Shown here piece by piece: positions 23,943 through 33,053 of a DNA stretch of 64,000 bases. The stretch is from a virus. Numbering within the stretch: the stretch's first letter is position 1; every line of letters begins with the position of its first letter. A model generated the notes under the pieces. The model saw only the letters and a list, made by a program, of their open reading frames with translations, was not told where the DNA came from and made no database searches. The position numbers were made by a program, and so were the translations under genes. Location of the stretch: positions 1 through 64,000 of the IMG/VR virus record IMGVR_UViG_3300028557_000031. One strand, 5' to 3'.

Positions 23943-24525
23943 TGTTGTCAGGTTTAGAAAATGTTTCTTCGGCTTTACCGCCAAATTTACTGTTGTTAAA
24001 CAAATCATCATAGTCTTTGAATCCCCTTGTACGGGCATAATCATCGTTTTTCTTTCTACGATACTCCTTGATTTTTTCAGGGTCGCTCATCTCATCAGGG
24101 GTTTCAAAACCAAGTGATTTGGCACACTCGTTTTCACACCACTTATGAGAACCGATTTCAATGTGAATTGGTAAATCGGTCTGTAGTGAATCAATGAACT
24201 CTTCGAATTGGTTTGCGGCAATGAACGGCATCGTGTAGATACCCTCATCAACAGCATATCCTGATTCGTCCTGACTGTCAAAGATTTCAACCCTTCCCAT
24301 ACGGTATTTTTCACCCATCAAAGAGAATACTCCATAACCAACGGTTGAATAATAAAACCTACCAGGGTCACTAACACCATGAATATCAATACACCCTGGA
24401 TTTTTTTCTATCCAAGTTCCAAGATGATTGGCAATGTCCGTATTGGTGAGTTTAATATTATCCTTCTCAGCATCGTGACGGATATTTGTTAAAAACCAAG
24501 CAAGTTTCTTTCTATCTATTTTCAT
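23935..24525 (-). CDS. Conserved hypothetical protein
   Basis: 196 aa. Helical N-terminus, a Tyr/Gly-rich middle (RFYYSTVGYGVFSLMGEKYR), and a charged Lys/Arg/Asp tail. No catalytic motif recognised. Downstream of the glycosyltransferase gene by 20 nt. Confidence 0.72.
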   Translation of the reverse strand: MKIDRKKLAWFLTNIRHDAEKDNIKLTNTDIANHLGTWIEKNPGCIDIHGVSDPGRFYYSTVGYGVFSLMGEKYRMGRVEIFDSQDESGYAVDEGIYTMPFIAANQFEEFIDSLQTDLPIHIEIGSHKWCENECAKSLGFETPDEMSDPEKIKEYRRKKNDDYARTRGFKDYDDLFNNSKFGGKAEETFSKPDNNE

Positions 24526-24545
24526 AATTGCAAATATAGTAATTT

Positions 24546-25484
24546 TTAATAGGGTTTAGGTAGCTGGTCTTTGAAATAGGTGAATATTTTACCAACCTTT
24601 TCCCAACTACCAATTTCCCTGAGGTATTCTTCACCCCTTAGTGTTACCGTCTCATAAGCGTTCACATAAAAAAAATGAGAAGGATTTTCGATGAAATTCT
24701 TAGCACCCCACAAATGATAGATATATTTCCCCAAAGGAGAATCCACAGGTAAATCGAAATCTCCGTTATCGTAATAATGTCCAAAGGAATGAACAGTGTC
24801 AGACAAAGACCTTGATTTGAAATTACCATCGATTTCTTTATGGTATTTTAAAACCATCGACGATAACAAATACTGCTCAGCAAAAGTCTGCATCGCAGTC
24901 TTGTCAACATAATCATCATCCTTGTAATCAAATTCACCTGAGTTATCCAACACAAAATCAAAATATGACTTAATATAAAAATCCTTAAACTCTTGATGAT
25001 TGAAATATAAAACCGATACATTAATCGGAAGTGACTGCTTGAAGTATTTCTTGTCTTTACCCCATTTCCAAGAAGGAGAAACACTTACCTCTGAGGGTCT
25101 TAAATAACCCGATTGTAACTCCCTGTGAAGATATACCATTTGATTGTCATTGAACTTACTAATGGGTGTGTTTAAAATCAAATCGGTATCAATAACCAAA
25201 AAAGGTGTTTTTACCTTAGACATAACCCATAGTTTTGGCGTCGCCCAAAAAGCATCACTAACCCTTTCATATGGATAATCATCAAAAAAATCAGTAACCA
25301 CCTCATCGTAGAAATCTAACATCCCCAATTTTTCGTAAAAACCTAAAGACTTCTTATCCGTGGCAAAGACAAACGGAACATCAGGGTTCACATATTTGTG
25401 ATTGCACACGGAGATAAGTTGAACCAAAAGTTCCAAATAAGAGGGGGGGTCATTATGAATGATATATGTGTGATACACTTTCAT
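24546..25484 (-). CDS. GT-A fold glycosyltransferase
   Basis: 312 aa. The segment TPFLVIDTDLILNTPIS holds a DTD (DxD) metal and nucleotide-sugar site, and the early PDVPFVFATDKKS resembles the sugar-nucleotide N-terminal fold of processive or GT8-like enzymes. Downstream LHREL and HLWGAKNF strings fit substrate pockets. Acceptor unknown. Forms a glycan group with 26761 and, further on, the carbamoyltransferases. Confidence 0.75.
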   Translation of the reverse strand: MKVYHTYIIHNDPPSYLELLVQLISVCNHKYVNPDVPFVFATDKKSLGFYEKLGMLDFYDEVVTDFFDDYPYERVSDAFWATPKLWVMSKVKTPFLVIDTDLILNTPISKFNDNQMVYLHRELQSGYLRPSEVSVSPSWKWGKDKKYFKQSLPINVSVLYFNHQEFKDFYIKSYFDFVLDNSGEFDYKDDDYVDKTAMQTFAEQYLLSSMVLKYHKEIDGNFKSRSLSDTVHSFGHYYDNGDFDLPVDSPLGKYIYHLWGAKNFIENPSHFFYVNAYETVTLRGEEYLREIGSWEKVGKIFTYFKDQLPKPY

Positions 25485-25497
25485 GATAAAGGTATTT

Positions 25498-25537
25498 GTA
25501 GCGTCGAGTGGATTTAAAACATTGAGCTACTACGCCA
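25498..25537 (-). other. tRNA fragment-like sequence
   Basis: GTAGTAGCTCAATG...GACGCTAC resembles a 5' tRNA half with D-arm sequence closed on a GTAGC/GCTAC stem; about 40 nt, no anticodon arm. Likely a remnant. Confidence 0.3.
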
Positions 25538-25539
25538 TA

Positions 25540-26031
25540 CTATGAGAATTCAGTTGATGTAGAAACCCGAAGACCATCAAGATATTCCTCGTGTTTTTTA
25601 TTGTGAATAAAACTAATACGGTGCGAAGGATTTTCCTTGTAATATGTTTCAATATCCCATCCATCCTCTTGACCCCACTGAAGAGCCATTTGAATGAATT
25701 CTTCTTGACCCATAAGTTCTCCGTATTCATCAACCACACGACCATTTCGGATAAACTCAAAGAGTTCTTCTTTGGTCTTATAGTGTTTTGAATCATTCCA
25801 ATTCCACAGGAACTTCCAACCCGAACTTCGTTTACCCAAATGAATATTGGTTTCATCCAAGAATTCTTCCCAAGGTGACATGTAATCCCACTCACCAACT
25901 GATATTGAACGAAATCCTCGTTCGATTTGAGACGGATTGATTGAATCCATCTCATTGATACGCCGTCTCAGTTTTTGCTCCCGCTTTATCATTTCATCAC
26001 CTTTCGGTACTCTGTAATAGTTAGTTCCCAT
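25540..26031 (-). CDS. MGTNYY-type conserved phage protein
   Basis: 163 aa, starting MGTNYYRVPKGDEM. Highly charged, with HLGKRSSGWKFLWNW in the middle. Proteins with this MGTNYY start and Trp-rich centre recur in phage genomes but have no assigned role. I chose this frame over the overlapping 25530-25955 frame because of its normal composition and stop position. Confidence 0.75.
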   Translation of the reverse strand: MGTNYYRVPKGDEMIKREQKLRRRINEMDSINPSQIERGFRSISVGEWDYMSPWEEFLDETNIHLGKRSSGWKFLWNWNDSKHYKTKEELFEFIRNGRVVDEYGELMGQEEFIQMALQWGQEDGWDIETYYKENPSHRISFIHNKKHEEYLDGLRVSTSTEFS

Positions 26032-26059
26032 AGTTTATTTTTTTTTCAAAGTTAACAAA

Positions 26060-26704
26060 TTATTCTTCTTCGTCGGCATCCCAATCATCGTCACTGTCAA
26101 GGTCGTCCATTGTAAAGAGTTCCACAGTCAAACTTTTACCCCGAAAGAATTCTTCATCGAAACTTCGCTCGAGTTCAGTCCCCTTAAAAAATACTTTCGA
26201 AACAAGTTCTTCTTCGTATTGGGGTGTTTCCATAGATTGGACGGTCACCGCAAAATCTGTTGGTTTTGGTTCTTCTTCAGACTCGATTTCAAGATTCAAC
26301 ATTGTTCCTTTAACTGTCTCATAAACCAAAAGAATGTTTTCTTTACCTTCATGAGGATATGCATCGATTTCTTTAGTGTGGTCATCGGCGTTTTCAGGAT
26401 ATTCAAAATTTTCCATTGTTCGGTCCAAATCTTCAAATTTAACGTCCCAAATCACCTCGTCCTTTTCGTTTACCAAAACAAAATGGCAACTGTCATTAGC
26501 CAGAGTAGTTGTGGTAACCCAATAGTTGGTCATGTAGTGGTCGTAATCCTCCAAGATTTCAGGGAGGTCCATATACATTTCATCCAAAGTTTTATGTCCT
26601 TCTTTTTCTTTGAAAGACAGAATTGCTTGGACTTCTTCGTCAGTTAAGGTGTGGGCGGAACCATCAAGTCCGTATCCGTTCACCAATAATTTATATTTTG
26701 CCAT
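26060..26704 (-). CDS. Acidic hypothetical protein
   Basis: 214 aa, very acidic, ending DLDSDDDWDADEEE. The N-terminal half has a compact mixed fold (MAKYKLLVNGYGLDG). No family recognised. Confidence 0.7.
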   Translation of the reverse strand: MAKYKLLVNGYGLDGSAHTLTDEEVQAILSFKEKEGHKTLDEMYMDLPEILEDYDHYMTNYWVTTTTLANDSCHFVLVNEKDEVIWDVKFEDLDRTMENFEYPENADDHTKEIDAYPHEGKENILLVYETVKGTMLNLEIESEEEPKPTDFAVTVQSMETPQYEEELVSKVFFKGTELERSFDEEFFRGKSLTVELFTMDDLDSDDDWDADEEE

Positions 26705-26760
26705 AATTTAAAATTTTATCTTTACCACAAAGATATTAAAAATTTTTTTAAAGACAAAAT

Positions 26761-28224
26761 TTATTCTTCATTGTACAAATAATAATCCCCATAACCTCTG
26801 TATCCATCGGGTAATTTGTATAAAAATTTTTGTTCCCAAAGGGTTTCGACATCTTTTTCAAAGTAAGGATACATTATAAATGAAGGTAACTTAGGTTCTT
26901 TAGATAAGATTACCTCTAAATTTAAATGTGGTACATTACCCCACTTTAAGAAAAAAATCTGACTGCTAACGACATGATAATCATAAGAGTTAAAATGATT
27001 TTCGTCACATCTTTGATATCCTGTCAATGTTTCTTTTATGGGATTATCATTTTTATCGATTGGATTATGTAAAAAATTGTGCCAATAATCATTAATTGAA
27101 ACTTTTTCTGTATGGTATTTCACCGCCCTAAAAAAATAATCCCTTTCCTGATATCCAATCCCACAAAATCTCTCATCCCATAGACCAATCCTACGGATGG
27201 CATTTGGAGTGTAACTAACAAAATTATCACCAGAACCACAAGTTACTAAATCGTATTGTTCGTGTAATTTGATTGTTTTATTTATAAAATGATTTGAAAA
27301 AATTGTATCATCTTGACAAGTAATTAAAATATCACAATGAGGGTCATTTAAATCTGTAAATCCATTGAGGATTGCTTGATTCCAATTTCGAGATAAATGT
27401 CCCGTTGAAAAATCAGGTCTTAGTTCGTTATTTAATATAGTGACTTTACCAACGTAGTTTTCGTTAAGAACAAAATTTGAATGATTATTAATTATAAAAA
27501 TTTGTAAATTAGATAATTCTTGTTGATTAACATTAAAAAATATAGAGTCTAAACATTCGTTTAACAATACAGGGTTGTTATAGGTTACGATAAAAATTTT
27601 GATTTTCTTCTCCCTAACAAAATGAATATTAACTTCATTACCTAAGTGGTCGTTGTTAGTGACAGCAACTATTTTGAATCCATTATCAATTAAAAATTGT
27701 TGTGTCTCTTCTAATGTATTTTGACCATAGTAAAGAATATTTGGTTTTGCTGCGGCTTCAACCATTCCTTCTTTGACAATAGAAAGAAAATTCCCCATTC
27801 CCTTCAAGACTTTCAAATCAAAACCTTGAGTATCGACATGTAAAAAATCGATTTTTGGTATTTTATTTTTTTCAATGTAATTATCTAATCTTATTACCTT
27901 AACTTCCTCTTGGTTTGTAACCACAAAATCTTCACGGCCATCCCAATCAGTTTGAGATTTATCGGAAAATTGTAAAATTGAACTACAACCCCAATCCGCT
28001 TGACCCGCGACATTTAAAATAGTAAATTGTTCAGTATCACCGACGGCAAATGGAGTGTAGTGTAAATTTTTAAGGTGTGAATACGATTTTCTGACATGTT
28101 CAAAAAAACGAGGCGTAGGTTCAAACGCATGTAAATGAGTAGTCGAGTTGTCTTTGACTTCTTGGATGAAATTTGAACAATCGTTGGCGCCGACATCAAA
28201 AATAATTTTTTTTGGTGGTAACAT
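26761..28224 (-). CDS. FkbM methyltransferase-GT2 glycosyltransferase fusion
   Basis: 487 aa in two parts. Residues 1-200: an FkbM-type SAM-dependent O-methyltransferase with IIFDVGAND (motif I) and LHVDTQGFDLKVLKG near 129-142. Residues 205-487: GT2-like glycosyltransferase with IFIVTYNNPVLLNECLDSIF and a DD metal site in ITCQDDTIFS (305-306). Such a fusion would elongate and methyl-cap a glycan on one polypeptide. Tightly placed between other surface genes. Confidence 0.85.
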   Translation of the reverse strand: MLPPKKIIFDVGANDCSNFIQEVKDNSTTHLHAFEPTPRFFEHVRKSYSHLKNLHYTPFAVGDTEQFTILNVAGQADWGCSSILQFSDKSQTDWDGREDFVVTNQEEVKVIRLDNYIEKNKIPKIDFLHVDTQGFDLKVLKGMGNFLSIVKEGMVEAAAKPNILYYGQNTLEETQQFLIDNGFKIVAVTNNDHLGNEVNIHFVREKKIKIFIVTYNNPVLLNECLDSIFFNVNQQELSNLQIFIINNHSNFVLNENYVGKVTILNNELRPDFSTGHLSRNWNQAILNGFTDLNDPHCDILITCQDDTIFSNHFINKTIKLHEQYDLVTCGSGDNFVSYTPNAIRRIGLWDERFCGIGYQERDYFFRAVKYHTEKVSINDYWHNFLHNPIDKNDNPIKETLTGYQRCDENHFNSYDYHVVSSQIFFLKWGNVPHLNLEVILSKEPKLPSFIMYPYFEKDVETLWEQKFLYKLPDGYRGYGDYYLYNEE

Positions 28225-28231
28225 TTTTTAT

Positions 28232-28501
28232 TTAAAATATAGATGCCGCGTCGTCAGATTCAAGTAAAACTTTGATTCCCAAATATTTTTCACAAACCTC
28301 ATAAAAGTCTTCCACCTTTGTTTTTGTCAAGTCCTGAGGGTTATCAATTGTTAGGTAGAAACCTGATTTGCTTTCGAAGATAGATTTTTCTTCGTTGTAC
28401 TCAAAATATGCCATTTTTCTGTATCCACGATACTTGGCTTCAGGTAAAAATTTATCAAACATTGTTTGAAATGGTGGTTTAAAAAATGAACCTTTTGTCA
28501 T
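28232..28501 (-). CDS. Hypothetical protein
   Basis: 89 aa starting MTKGSFFKPPFQTMFD. The longer reading frame upstream runs into tRNA sequence, so the later ATG is preferred. Aromatic- and Glu-rich; no family. Confidence 0.65.
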   Translation of the reverse strand: MTKGSFFKPPFQTMFDKFLPEAKYRGYRKMAYFEYNEEKSIFESKSGFYLTIDNPQDLTKTKVEDFYEVCEKYLGIKVLLESDDAASIF

Positions 28502-28504
28502 AGT

Positions 28505-28575
28505 TGTGTGAATGGGATTCGAACCCATGACCTGAATGGTATAAGCATTCTACTCTCACCACTGAGCTACCACAC
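28505..28575 (-). tRNA. tRNA-Ile(UAU)
   Basis: 71 nt. Perfect anticodon stem GAATG/CATTC, loop CTTATAC, acceptor GTGTGG/TCACAC-type, T-loop TTCGAAT. Reads the rare ATA codon. Confidence 0.88.
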
Positions 28576-28582
28576 AAATTTG

Positions 28583-28667
28583 TACCTCGGGCGGGACTCG
28601 AACCCGCACGGACCCTTCGGTCCATTTGATTTTAAGTCAAACTTGGCTACCTTTACAACACCGAGGC
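28583..28667 (-). tRNA. tRNA-Leu(UAA), second copy
   Basis: 85 nt type II. Acceptor GCCTCGG/CCGAGGT, stem TTTGA/TCAAA, loop CTTAAAA, variable arm TGGACCGAAGGGTCCG. Differs in sequence from the 14650 copy. Confidence 0.9.
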
Positions 28668-28698
28668 TACTAATACCACAAATATAAGGAAGAAATTT

Positions 28699-29403
28699 TT
28701 AGAAATCCAACTCCACAATCGTATCTGAAGCACTTTCATAAATATTTTCAACATGATTGATTGTTACAGACTTGTCTTCCAAATCAAAATAAACAAAACC
28801 CTGTGCACCTTCGTTAATTTCCCAACCACCAGGAAGATTTTGGCTAATAAATCTTTCAACTATGGGTGGTGTATCAAAATATTGACCTTGAACCATAAAA
28901 GTATCCGAAACTGCGCCATCATCACCACTACCTTCATATGAAACCTCGACTCGTTGAATTTTTTTATCACCCATAACACCAATCAAAGATTCATAAACCT
29001 CATCAGGGAGTTCTAACTCGAATATTTGTTCATCACACTGAGTCCAATAGTCTAATTGCGTATTTACTGAAATTTTCCGTTTCCGTAGGTCCATTATAAT
29101 AGATAATTCATAATTTGATGCCTCATCAGAATCAATGGTATTTAGTATTTTATTAAAACTTACTAAAACTTCAGGTTCAATTTTTTCTTCATAGAATTTA
29201 AAAAGAAAATCTCTGATTTTTGTTGGAATAGTCAAACTTTCCCCCATAAAATTCATATCAGTGTCAAAATCTTCTTCAGAAATATTCAGTTCGTCCCAAG
29301 GGTTATCATCAAAGTTAAAGTCCCATCTTAAATATTTTCTTCCCTCAGAATTTCCATATTTCCACAGAAAGTTTAACATTCTTTGTTCTTCAGTTGTCCG
29401 CAT
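28699..29403 (-). CDS. Hypothetical late protein
   Basis: 234 aa, acidic, with several Trp and Tyr. No recognised motif. Has the late-type motif 4 nt before its start. Confidence 0.7.
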   Translation of the reverse strand: MRTTEEQRMLNFLWKYGNSEGRKYLRWDFNFDDNPWDELNISEEDFDTDMNFMGESLTIPTKIRDFLFKFYEEKIEPEVLVSFNKILNTIDSDEASNYELSIIMDLRKRKISVNTQLDYWTQCDEQIFELELPDEVYESLIGVMGDKKIQRVEVSYEGSGDDGAVSDTFMVQGQYFDTPPIVERFISQNLPGGWEINEGAQGFVYFDLEDKSVTINHVENIYESASDTIVELDF

Positions 29404-29407
29404 AAAT

Positions 29408-29415
29408 TATAAATA
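29408..29415 (-). promoter_or_regulatory. Late-type motif
   Basis: TATTTATA 4 nt before ATG 29403. Confidence 0.45.
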
Positions 29416-29769
29416 TCAATCAGCCGACTCAATTTTTAATGTCCGTGTCATCCAAATTGGTTTAGGATTAGTCTGCAACCCAATAATCCATTCCTTTGCT
29501 GTTGGAATATAGTTGTTACAGTCTTCCTTGACATGTTGTTCACCAACATATCGAGTGTAAACGGTACGACTTTCAGAGTTGACAAAAGATACTCCAAATA
29601 CTCTTTCCATTTCGAAAATACCTTCACTATGGTGACGAAAGATTCTATGTAAAGAATCTCCAAACCAACCTTTAGTTTCATCCATCCACTGATGTAGATG
29701 ATGATAATCCTCGGGTTTACCACCAAATTTCCTCGCGGATGATTTTGAATGTTCAAATGGGTGAGCCAT
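29416..29769 (-). CDS. DUF6915-like protein
   Basis: 117 aa. MAHPFEHSKSSARKFGGKPE, then DYxxLHxWMDxTK, RHHSEGIFxMERxFG and YVGEQHVKEDC reproduce the conserved line-up I know for DUF6915 phage/bacterial proteins. His/Cys-rich with probable metal binding; function unknown. Start overlaps the upstream stop (TAATG). Confidence 0.75.
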   Translation of the reverse strand: MAHPFEHSKSSARKFGGKPEDYHHLHQWMDETKGWFGDSLHRIFRHHSEGIFEMERVFGVSFVNSESRTVYTRYVGEQHVKEDCNNYIPTAKEWIIGLQTNPKPIWMTRTLKIESAD

Positions 29770-29915
29770 TAAGACAATTGTTTCACGGTGTATTTGTTTC
29801 CACTCAAAGAGTTGGACTCAAACAATTTTGCAATTTTATCCGCAGACTCGAAAGTCTCGAATTCAATGGGTATACCCTCACTGTCGTTTACCAAAATTGT
29901 TATTTTTTGGCTCAT
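29769..29915 (-). CDS. Small hypothetical protein
   Basis: 48 aa (MSQKITILVNDSEGIPIEF...), upstream of and coupled to the DUF6915-like gene. Compact beta-alpha composition. Confidence 0.6.
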   Translation of the reverse strand: MSQKITILVNDSEGIPIEFETFESADKIAKLFESNSLSGNKYTVKQLS

Positions 29916-29952
29916 AACCGAAGTTTCTTTCAGAATAATATAAGACATAAAT

Positions 29953-30045
29953 TTAGATGCTTGTTACGGTGTTACAATGAATCATAATCTCAACTTTTAA
30001 ATCTTGACTGAAGGCAAAAAACAATTCGTTGATAAATTTTTTCAT
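29953..30045 (-). CDS. Possible micro-protein
   Basis: 30 aa (MKKFINELFFAFSQDLKVEI...). Weak evidence beyond an open frame. Confidence 0.3.
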   Translation of the reverse strand: MKKFINELFFAFSQDLKVEIMIHCNTVTSI

Positions 30046-30061
30046 AGTTTTAAAAATTTTG

Positions 30062-30121
30062 TAGGGGTGACAGGTCTCGAACTTGCGAATCCACGCGGTC
30101 CTAAACCTGAGATACACCCCT
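30062..30121 (-). tRNA. Truncated tRNA-like, no D arm
   Basis: 60 nt. Acceptor AGGGGTG/CACCCCT is perfect and a T arm is partly present, but the usual D arm is missing and the loop TTTAGGA sits near the 5' end. Probably a degenerate tRNA (Leu-like anticodon UAG). Confidence 0.4.
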
Positions 30122-30148
30122 AATTACCCACAAATATAGAAAGAAAAA

Positions 30149-30349
30149 CTAAAGAGACAACTTTTGTTGTGCCTTTCTTTCAGCAACTTTCTGTTCGTGA
30201 AGTCGTTCATATGCCTTACTTGCGGCATCGGCACGATTCATTTTGGGGTCTTTCTGTATAATGGAAGAAGTCTCCATTCTCCATTCCTCAAAAAAACCTT
30301 TTTGGTGGGCGTCAAAACCATAAGATTCGTACATTTTCTCAGTTGTCAT
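30149..30349 (-). CDS. Small charged protein
   Basis: 66 aa (MTTEKMYESYGFDAHQKGFF...), amphipathic and helical with a Lys/Gln-rich C-terminus. Unknown. Confidence 0.55.
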   Translation of the reverse strand: MTTEKMYESYGFDAHQKGFFEEWRMETSSIIQKDPKMNRADAASKAYERLHEQKVAERKAQQKLSL

Positions 30350-30535
30350 TTCAATTACCCTGTTTATATTAAATATAATAAAATTCTAAAAATTAATACA
30401 CTAAATTATGAATATTTATGGTTTATGTACAGTTTTTGGAACACATTATCATCTAAATTATTTAATAAACTCGCTCGTTTTCAAATTAAATTTAAACGAT
30501 GTGTTTTGCGGGACCTGAAACAACATCAAAATATC

Positions 30536-30560
30536 AAAGGGGTCCTCGGGCCCCTTTTTT
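30536..30560 (+). terminator. Terminator
   Basis: AAAGGGG, eight-base loop, CCCCTTT then T run. The 239-nt gap 30350-30588 holds this hairpin and no convincing gene. Confidence 0.75.
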
Positions 30561-30576
30561 ATTCTTGTTTTTTTAA

Positions 30577-30584
30577 TATATTTG
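30577..30584 (+). promoter_or_regulatory. Bacteroidetes-type promoter for HNH gene
   Basis: TATATTTG 4 nt before the ATG, so the transcript may be leaderless. Confidence 0.5.
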
Positions 30585-30588
30585 TCAC

Positions 30589-31077
30589 ATGCAAAAAGTA
30601 CTTGTTTTGAACTTTGACTACTCACCACTGAATGTCACATCAGTTCAGAGGGGGTTTATTTTGGTCGTAAATGGAAAAGCTGAAATTATCAAATCAGCGG
30701 AAAATCCTATTACCACTTTTACCCACACATATGTACGACCTTTAATAATTCGTCTTTTAAAATACATAAATTACAGAGGTTCAGGAATCAGAGTAAATCG
30801 ACACCGAGTTTTTAGAAGAGATAATAATGAATGTGTTTATTGTGGTTCCAAAAAAGAATTGACAATTGACCATGTTATACCACGCTCAAAAGGTGGAAAA
30901 AATACGTGGGACAATTTAGTCACTTGTTGCCAAAATTGTAATTTAAAAAAGGGAAATAAGACTCCTGATGAGGCACGAATGCCGTTAAGACGGAAACCAT
31001 ATCAACCTAATTTTGTGGACGAAGAAACAACTTTGAATGATGTTTGGGACAGTTTCAAAGAAACCTTTTTTTCTTAA
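30589..31077 (+). CDS. HNH endonuclease
   Basis: 162 aa. HNH domain with zinc pairs ECVYC (Cys82, Cys85) and CCQNC (Cys114, Cys117), catalytic DH at 94-95 and Asn109 in WDNL. The N-terminal half (VLNFDYSPLNVTSVQRG) is the typical leader of McrA/5-methylcytosine-nuclease-like HNH proteins common in cyanobacteria and phages. Free-standing, not inside a gene; might act in recombination or host DNA degradation. Confidence 0.92.
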   Translation: MQKVLVLNFDYSPLNVTSVQRGFILVVNGKAEIIKSAENPITTFTHTYVRPLIIRLLKYINYRGSGIRVNRHRVFRRDNNECVYCGSKKELTIDHVIPRSKGGKNTWDNLVTCCQNCNLKKGNKTPDEARMPLRRKPYQPNFVDEETTLNDVWDSFKETFFS

Positions 31078-31110
31078 AGATTTTTTCTAATATTAAAGAA
31101 AAAAATATAC

Positions 31111-31371
31111 ATGAATACAAATAACCCACTCAGTCATCAAGATTTGATGAACGCCTCACTTTTGTTTTCCAAAGCACTCTCTTTAATTTTAGATGACAAA
31201 CAAGGTATTGTTGTTGATATTGTCCCCGATTCAGGTGTTGACATGGGAGAAAACACAACCAAAGTTGTTATTTACCGTTTGGAAAATCAAATTCACGTGC
31301 AAAATTTAGAAATGGATATTGTTGAAGGAACTATAGTAGCTCTTAGTGATAAAGATAAAACTGAAAATTAA
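31111..31371 (+). CDS. Hypothetical protein
   Basis: 86 aa, acidic (MNTNNPLSHQDLMNASLLFS...). Its end lies 7 nt before the first carbamoyltransferase start, so likely the same transcript. Confidence 0.65.
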   Translation: MNTNNPLSHQDLMNASLLFSKALSLILDDKQGIVVDIVPDSGVDMGENTTKVVIYRLENQIHVQNLEMDIVEGTIVALSDKDKTEN

Positions 31372-31378
31372 TAAAAAT

Positions 31379-33046
31379 ATGACAGTCTTAGGTTTCTCCG
31401 TTGGGCACGATAAAGGTGCTGTAATAATCAAAAATGGTCAAGTAATTGTTGGAATAACACAAGAAAGACTTACAAGAAGAAAACATGATGGAGCATTCAC
31501 AGGTGGTGCAATTCCCGTGGAGTCTATTATGTATTGTCTTTCCGTATTGGATATTACCGTAGATGATTTAGACCTCATTGTTTACAGTTCAACTGAATTG
31601 GTCGATAACACATACGAACTTTTCAATAAAATCTTCCAAGTACCAAAAAAGAAACTTGTGTTCATGCCTCATCATTTGGCTCACGCATATTCTTCTTTCT
31701 TTTCTTCAGGTTTCGATGAAGCTGCAGTTATTGTCGCAGATGCATCGGGTTCAATTTTAAATCATAAAACTAAACTTGGTGAATGGTATCCTGAAAAATC
31801 ACATGAAGGACTCAATGAGGGTGAAGATTGGACTGAAGGTATTTCTTTGTATCATTTTACCAGAAGTGGTCATAGTGAAGTTTACAAGAAATGGATAAAA
31901 TATCCCGTGCCCCTTGAAAGTAATGATGGAGTGTCGTTAGGTACTATGTATTCACAGGGATGTTTACAATTGATATATGAACCCAACAGTAATGTTTGGC
32001 CGGCAGGTAAACTTATGGGATTAGCTTCATATGCAAATTCAGAATTTGTAAAGAATTTCCCTGAATACATAAAATATGAAAACGATGACATTCATATACC
32101 AAACGGTGGGATTCTTCCACATATTACTTGGAGAAATGATTTTCAAACTAAAGCTAATGTTGCAGGGGTTTATCAAAGAGAACAAGAAAAATCATCCCTG
32201 ATATTGGCAGATATGATTAAAAAACTCACAAACTCAAATAATGTTTGTACTGCAGGGGGTTCCTTTTTAAATTGTAATTCTAATGAAATTATCATAAATT
32301 CAGGACTATTCGAAAATACATTTTTCGTCCCTCCAGCTGATGACAGTGGTATTCCTCTTGGATGTGCGTGGTACGCATATCAACAAGTTGCTGAAATTCA
32401 ACAAACATTTCCATTGTGGCCCTACTTTGGTAAAAAGTATTCAAATAGAGATGTTGAAGAAGCTACGAGTAAATTTCCAAACCTCCGAGTAGAATATTGG
32501 GATAATTTTGATGATATTGTTGAAACCATAACTGACAGACTTGTTGAAAATAAAGTTATCGGATGGTTCCAAGGAGGTTCCGAAATTGGACCTAGAGCTT
32601 TGGGAAATCGTTCAATTATTGCGTCACCCACATCAAAATGGATGAAAGACAGAGTTAACCATGACCATAAACATAGAGAATGGTATCGTCCTTTTGCACC
32701 TGCAGTAATTTTTGATTTACAGAAAGAAATATTCCAAACTGATTATTTTTCTCCATTTATGTTAGTTACCGCAACTGTTGCAGATGAATGGAAAGAAAGA
32801 ATCCCTGCGGTAGTCCATATCGATGGGTCCGCAAGATTTCAATCTGTCACACCAAAAAGTAATGAAAAGTTTTTCAAACTTATAAATAAATTTTACGAAA
32901 AAACTGGAATCCCTGTTTTGTTGAACACTAGCTACAATGGTGGTCACGAACCAATGATTGAAACACCATTTGATGCTATTAAATCTTTTTTAGATTGTAA
33001 TTTAGATTTTCTAATAGCTGAAAATTATATTATTAGTAAAAATTAA
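31379..33046 (+). CDS. Carbamoyltransferase 1 (TobZ/NodU/CmcH family)
   Basis: 555 aa from ATG 31379. N-terminal Kae1-like domain with GHDKGAVIIKNGQVIVGITQ and HHLAHAYSSFFSSGFDEAA; C-terminal YrdC-like/substrate domain with GWFQGGSEIGPRALGNRSII and WYRPFAPAV, the conserved carbamoyladenylate and phosphate-binding regions. The family O-carbamoylates sugars or antibiotics; related phage enzymes are reported to act on hydroxymethylcytosine DNA. Substrate cannot be told from sequence. Starts at the Met before the GHDKG core. Confidence 0.92.
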   Translation: MTVLGFSVGHDKGAVIIKNGQVIVGITQERLTRRKHDGAFTGGAIPVESIMYCLSVLDITVDDLDLIVYSSTELVDNTYELFNKIFQVPKKKLVFMPHHLAHAYSSFFSSGFDEAAVIVADASGSILNHKTKLGEWYPEKSHEGLNEGEDWTEGISLYHFTRSGHSEVYKKWIKYPVPLESNDGVSLGTMYSQGCLQLIYEPNSNVWPAGKLMGLASYANSEFVKNFPEYIKYENDDIHIPNGGILPHITWRNDFQTKANVAGVYQREQEKSSLILADMIKKLTNSNNVCTAGGSFLNCNSNEIIINSGLFENTFFVPPADDSGIPLGCAWYAYQQVAEIQQTFPLWPYFGKKYSNRDVEEATSKFPNLRVEYWDNFDDIVETITDRLVENKVIGWFQGGSEIGPRALGNRSIIASPTSKWMKDRVNHDHKHREWYRPFAPAVIFDLQKEIFQTDYFSPFMLVTATVADEWKERIPAVVHIDGSARFQSVTPKSNEKFFKLINKFYEKTGIPVLLNTSYNGGHEPMIETPFDAIKSFLDCNLDFLIAENYIISKN

Positions 33047-33053
33047 TTTTATT

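Noticed and set aside
25530-25955. Overlapping minus-strand frame of 141 aa
   Set aside because: Shadow of the MGTNYY gene with abnormal residue composition.
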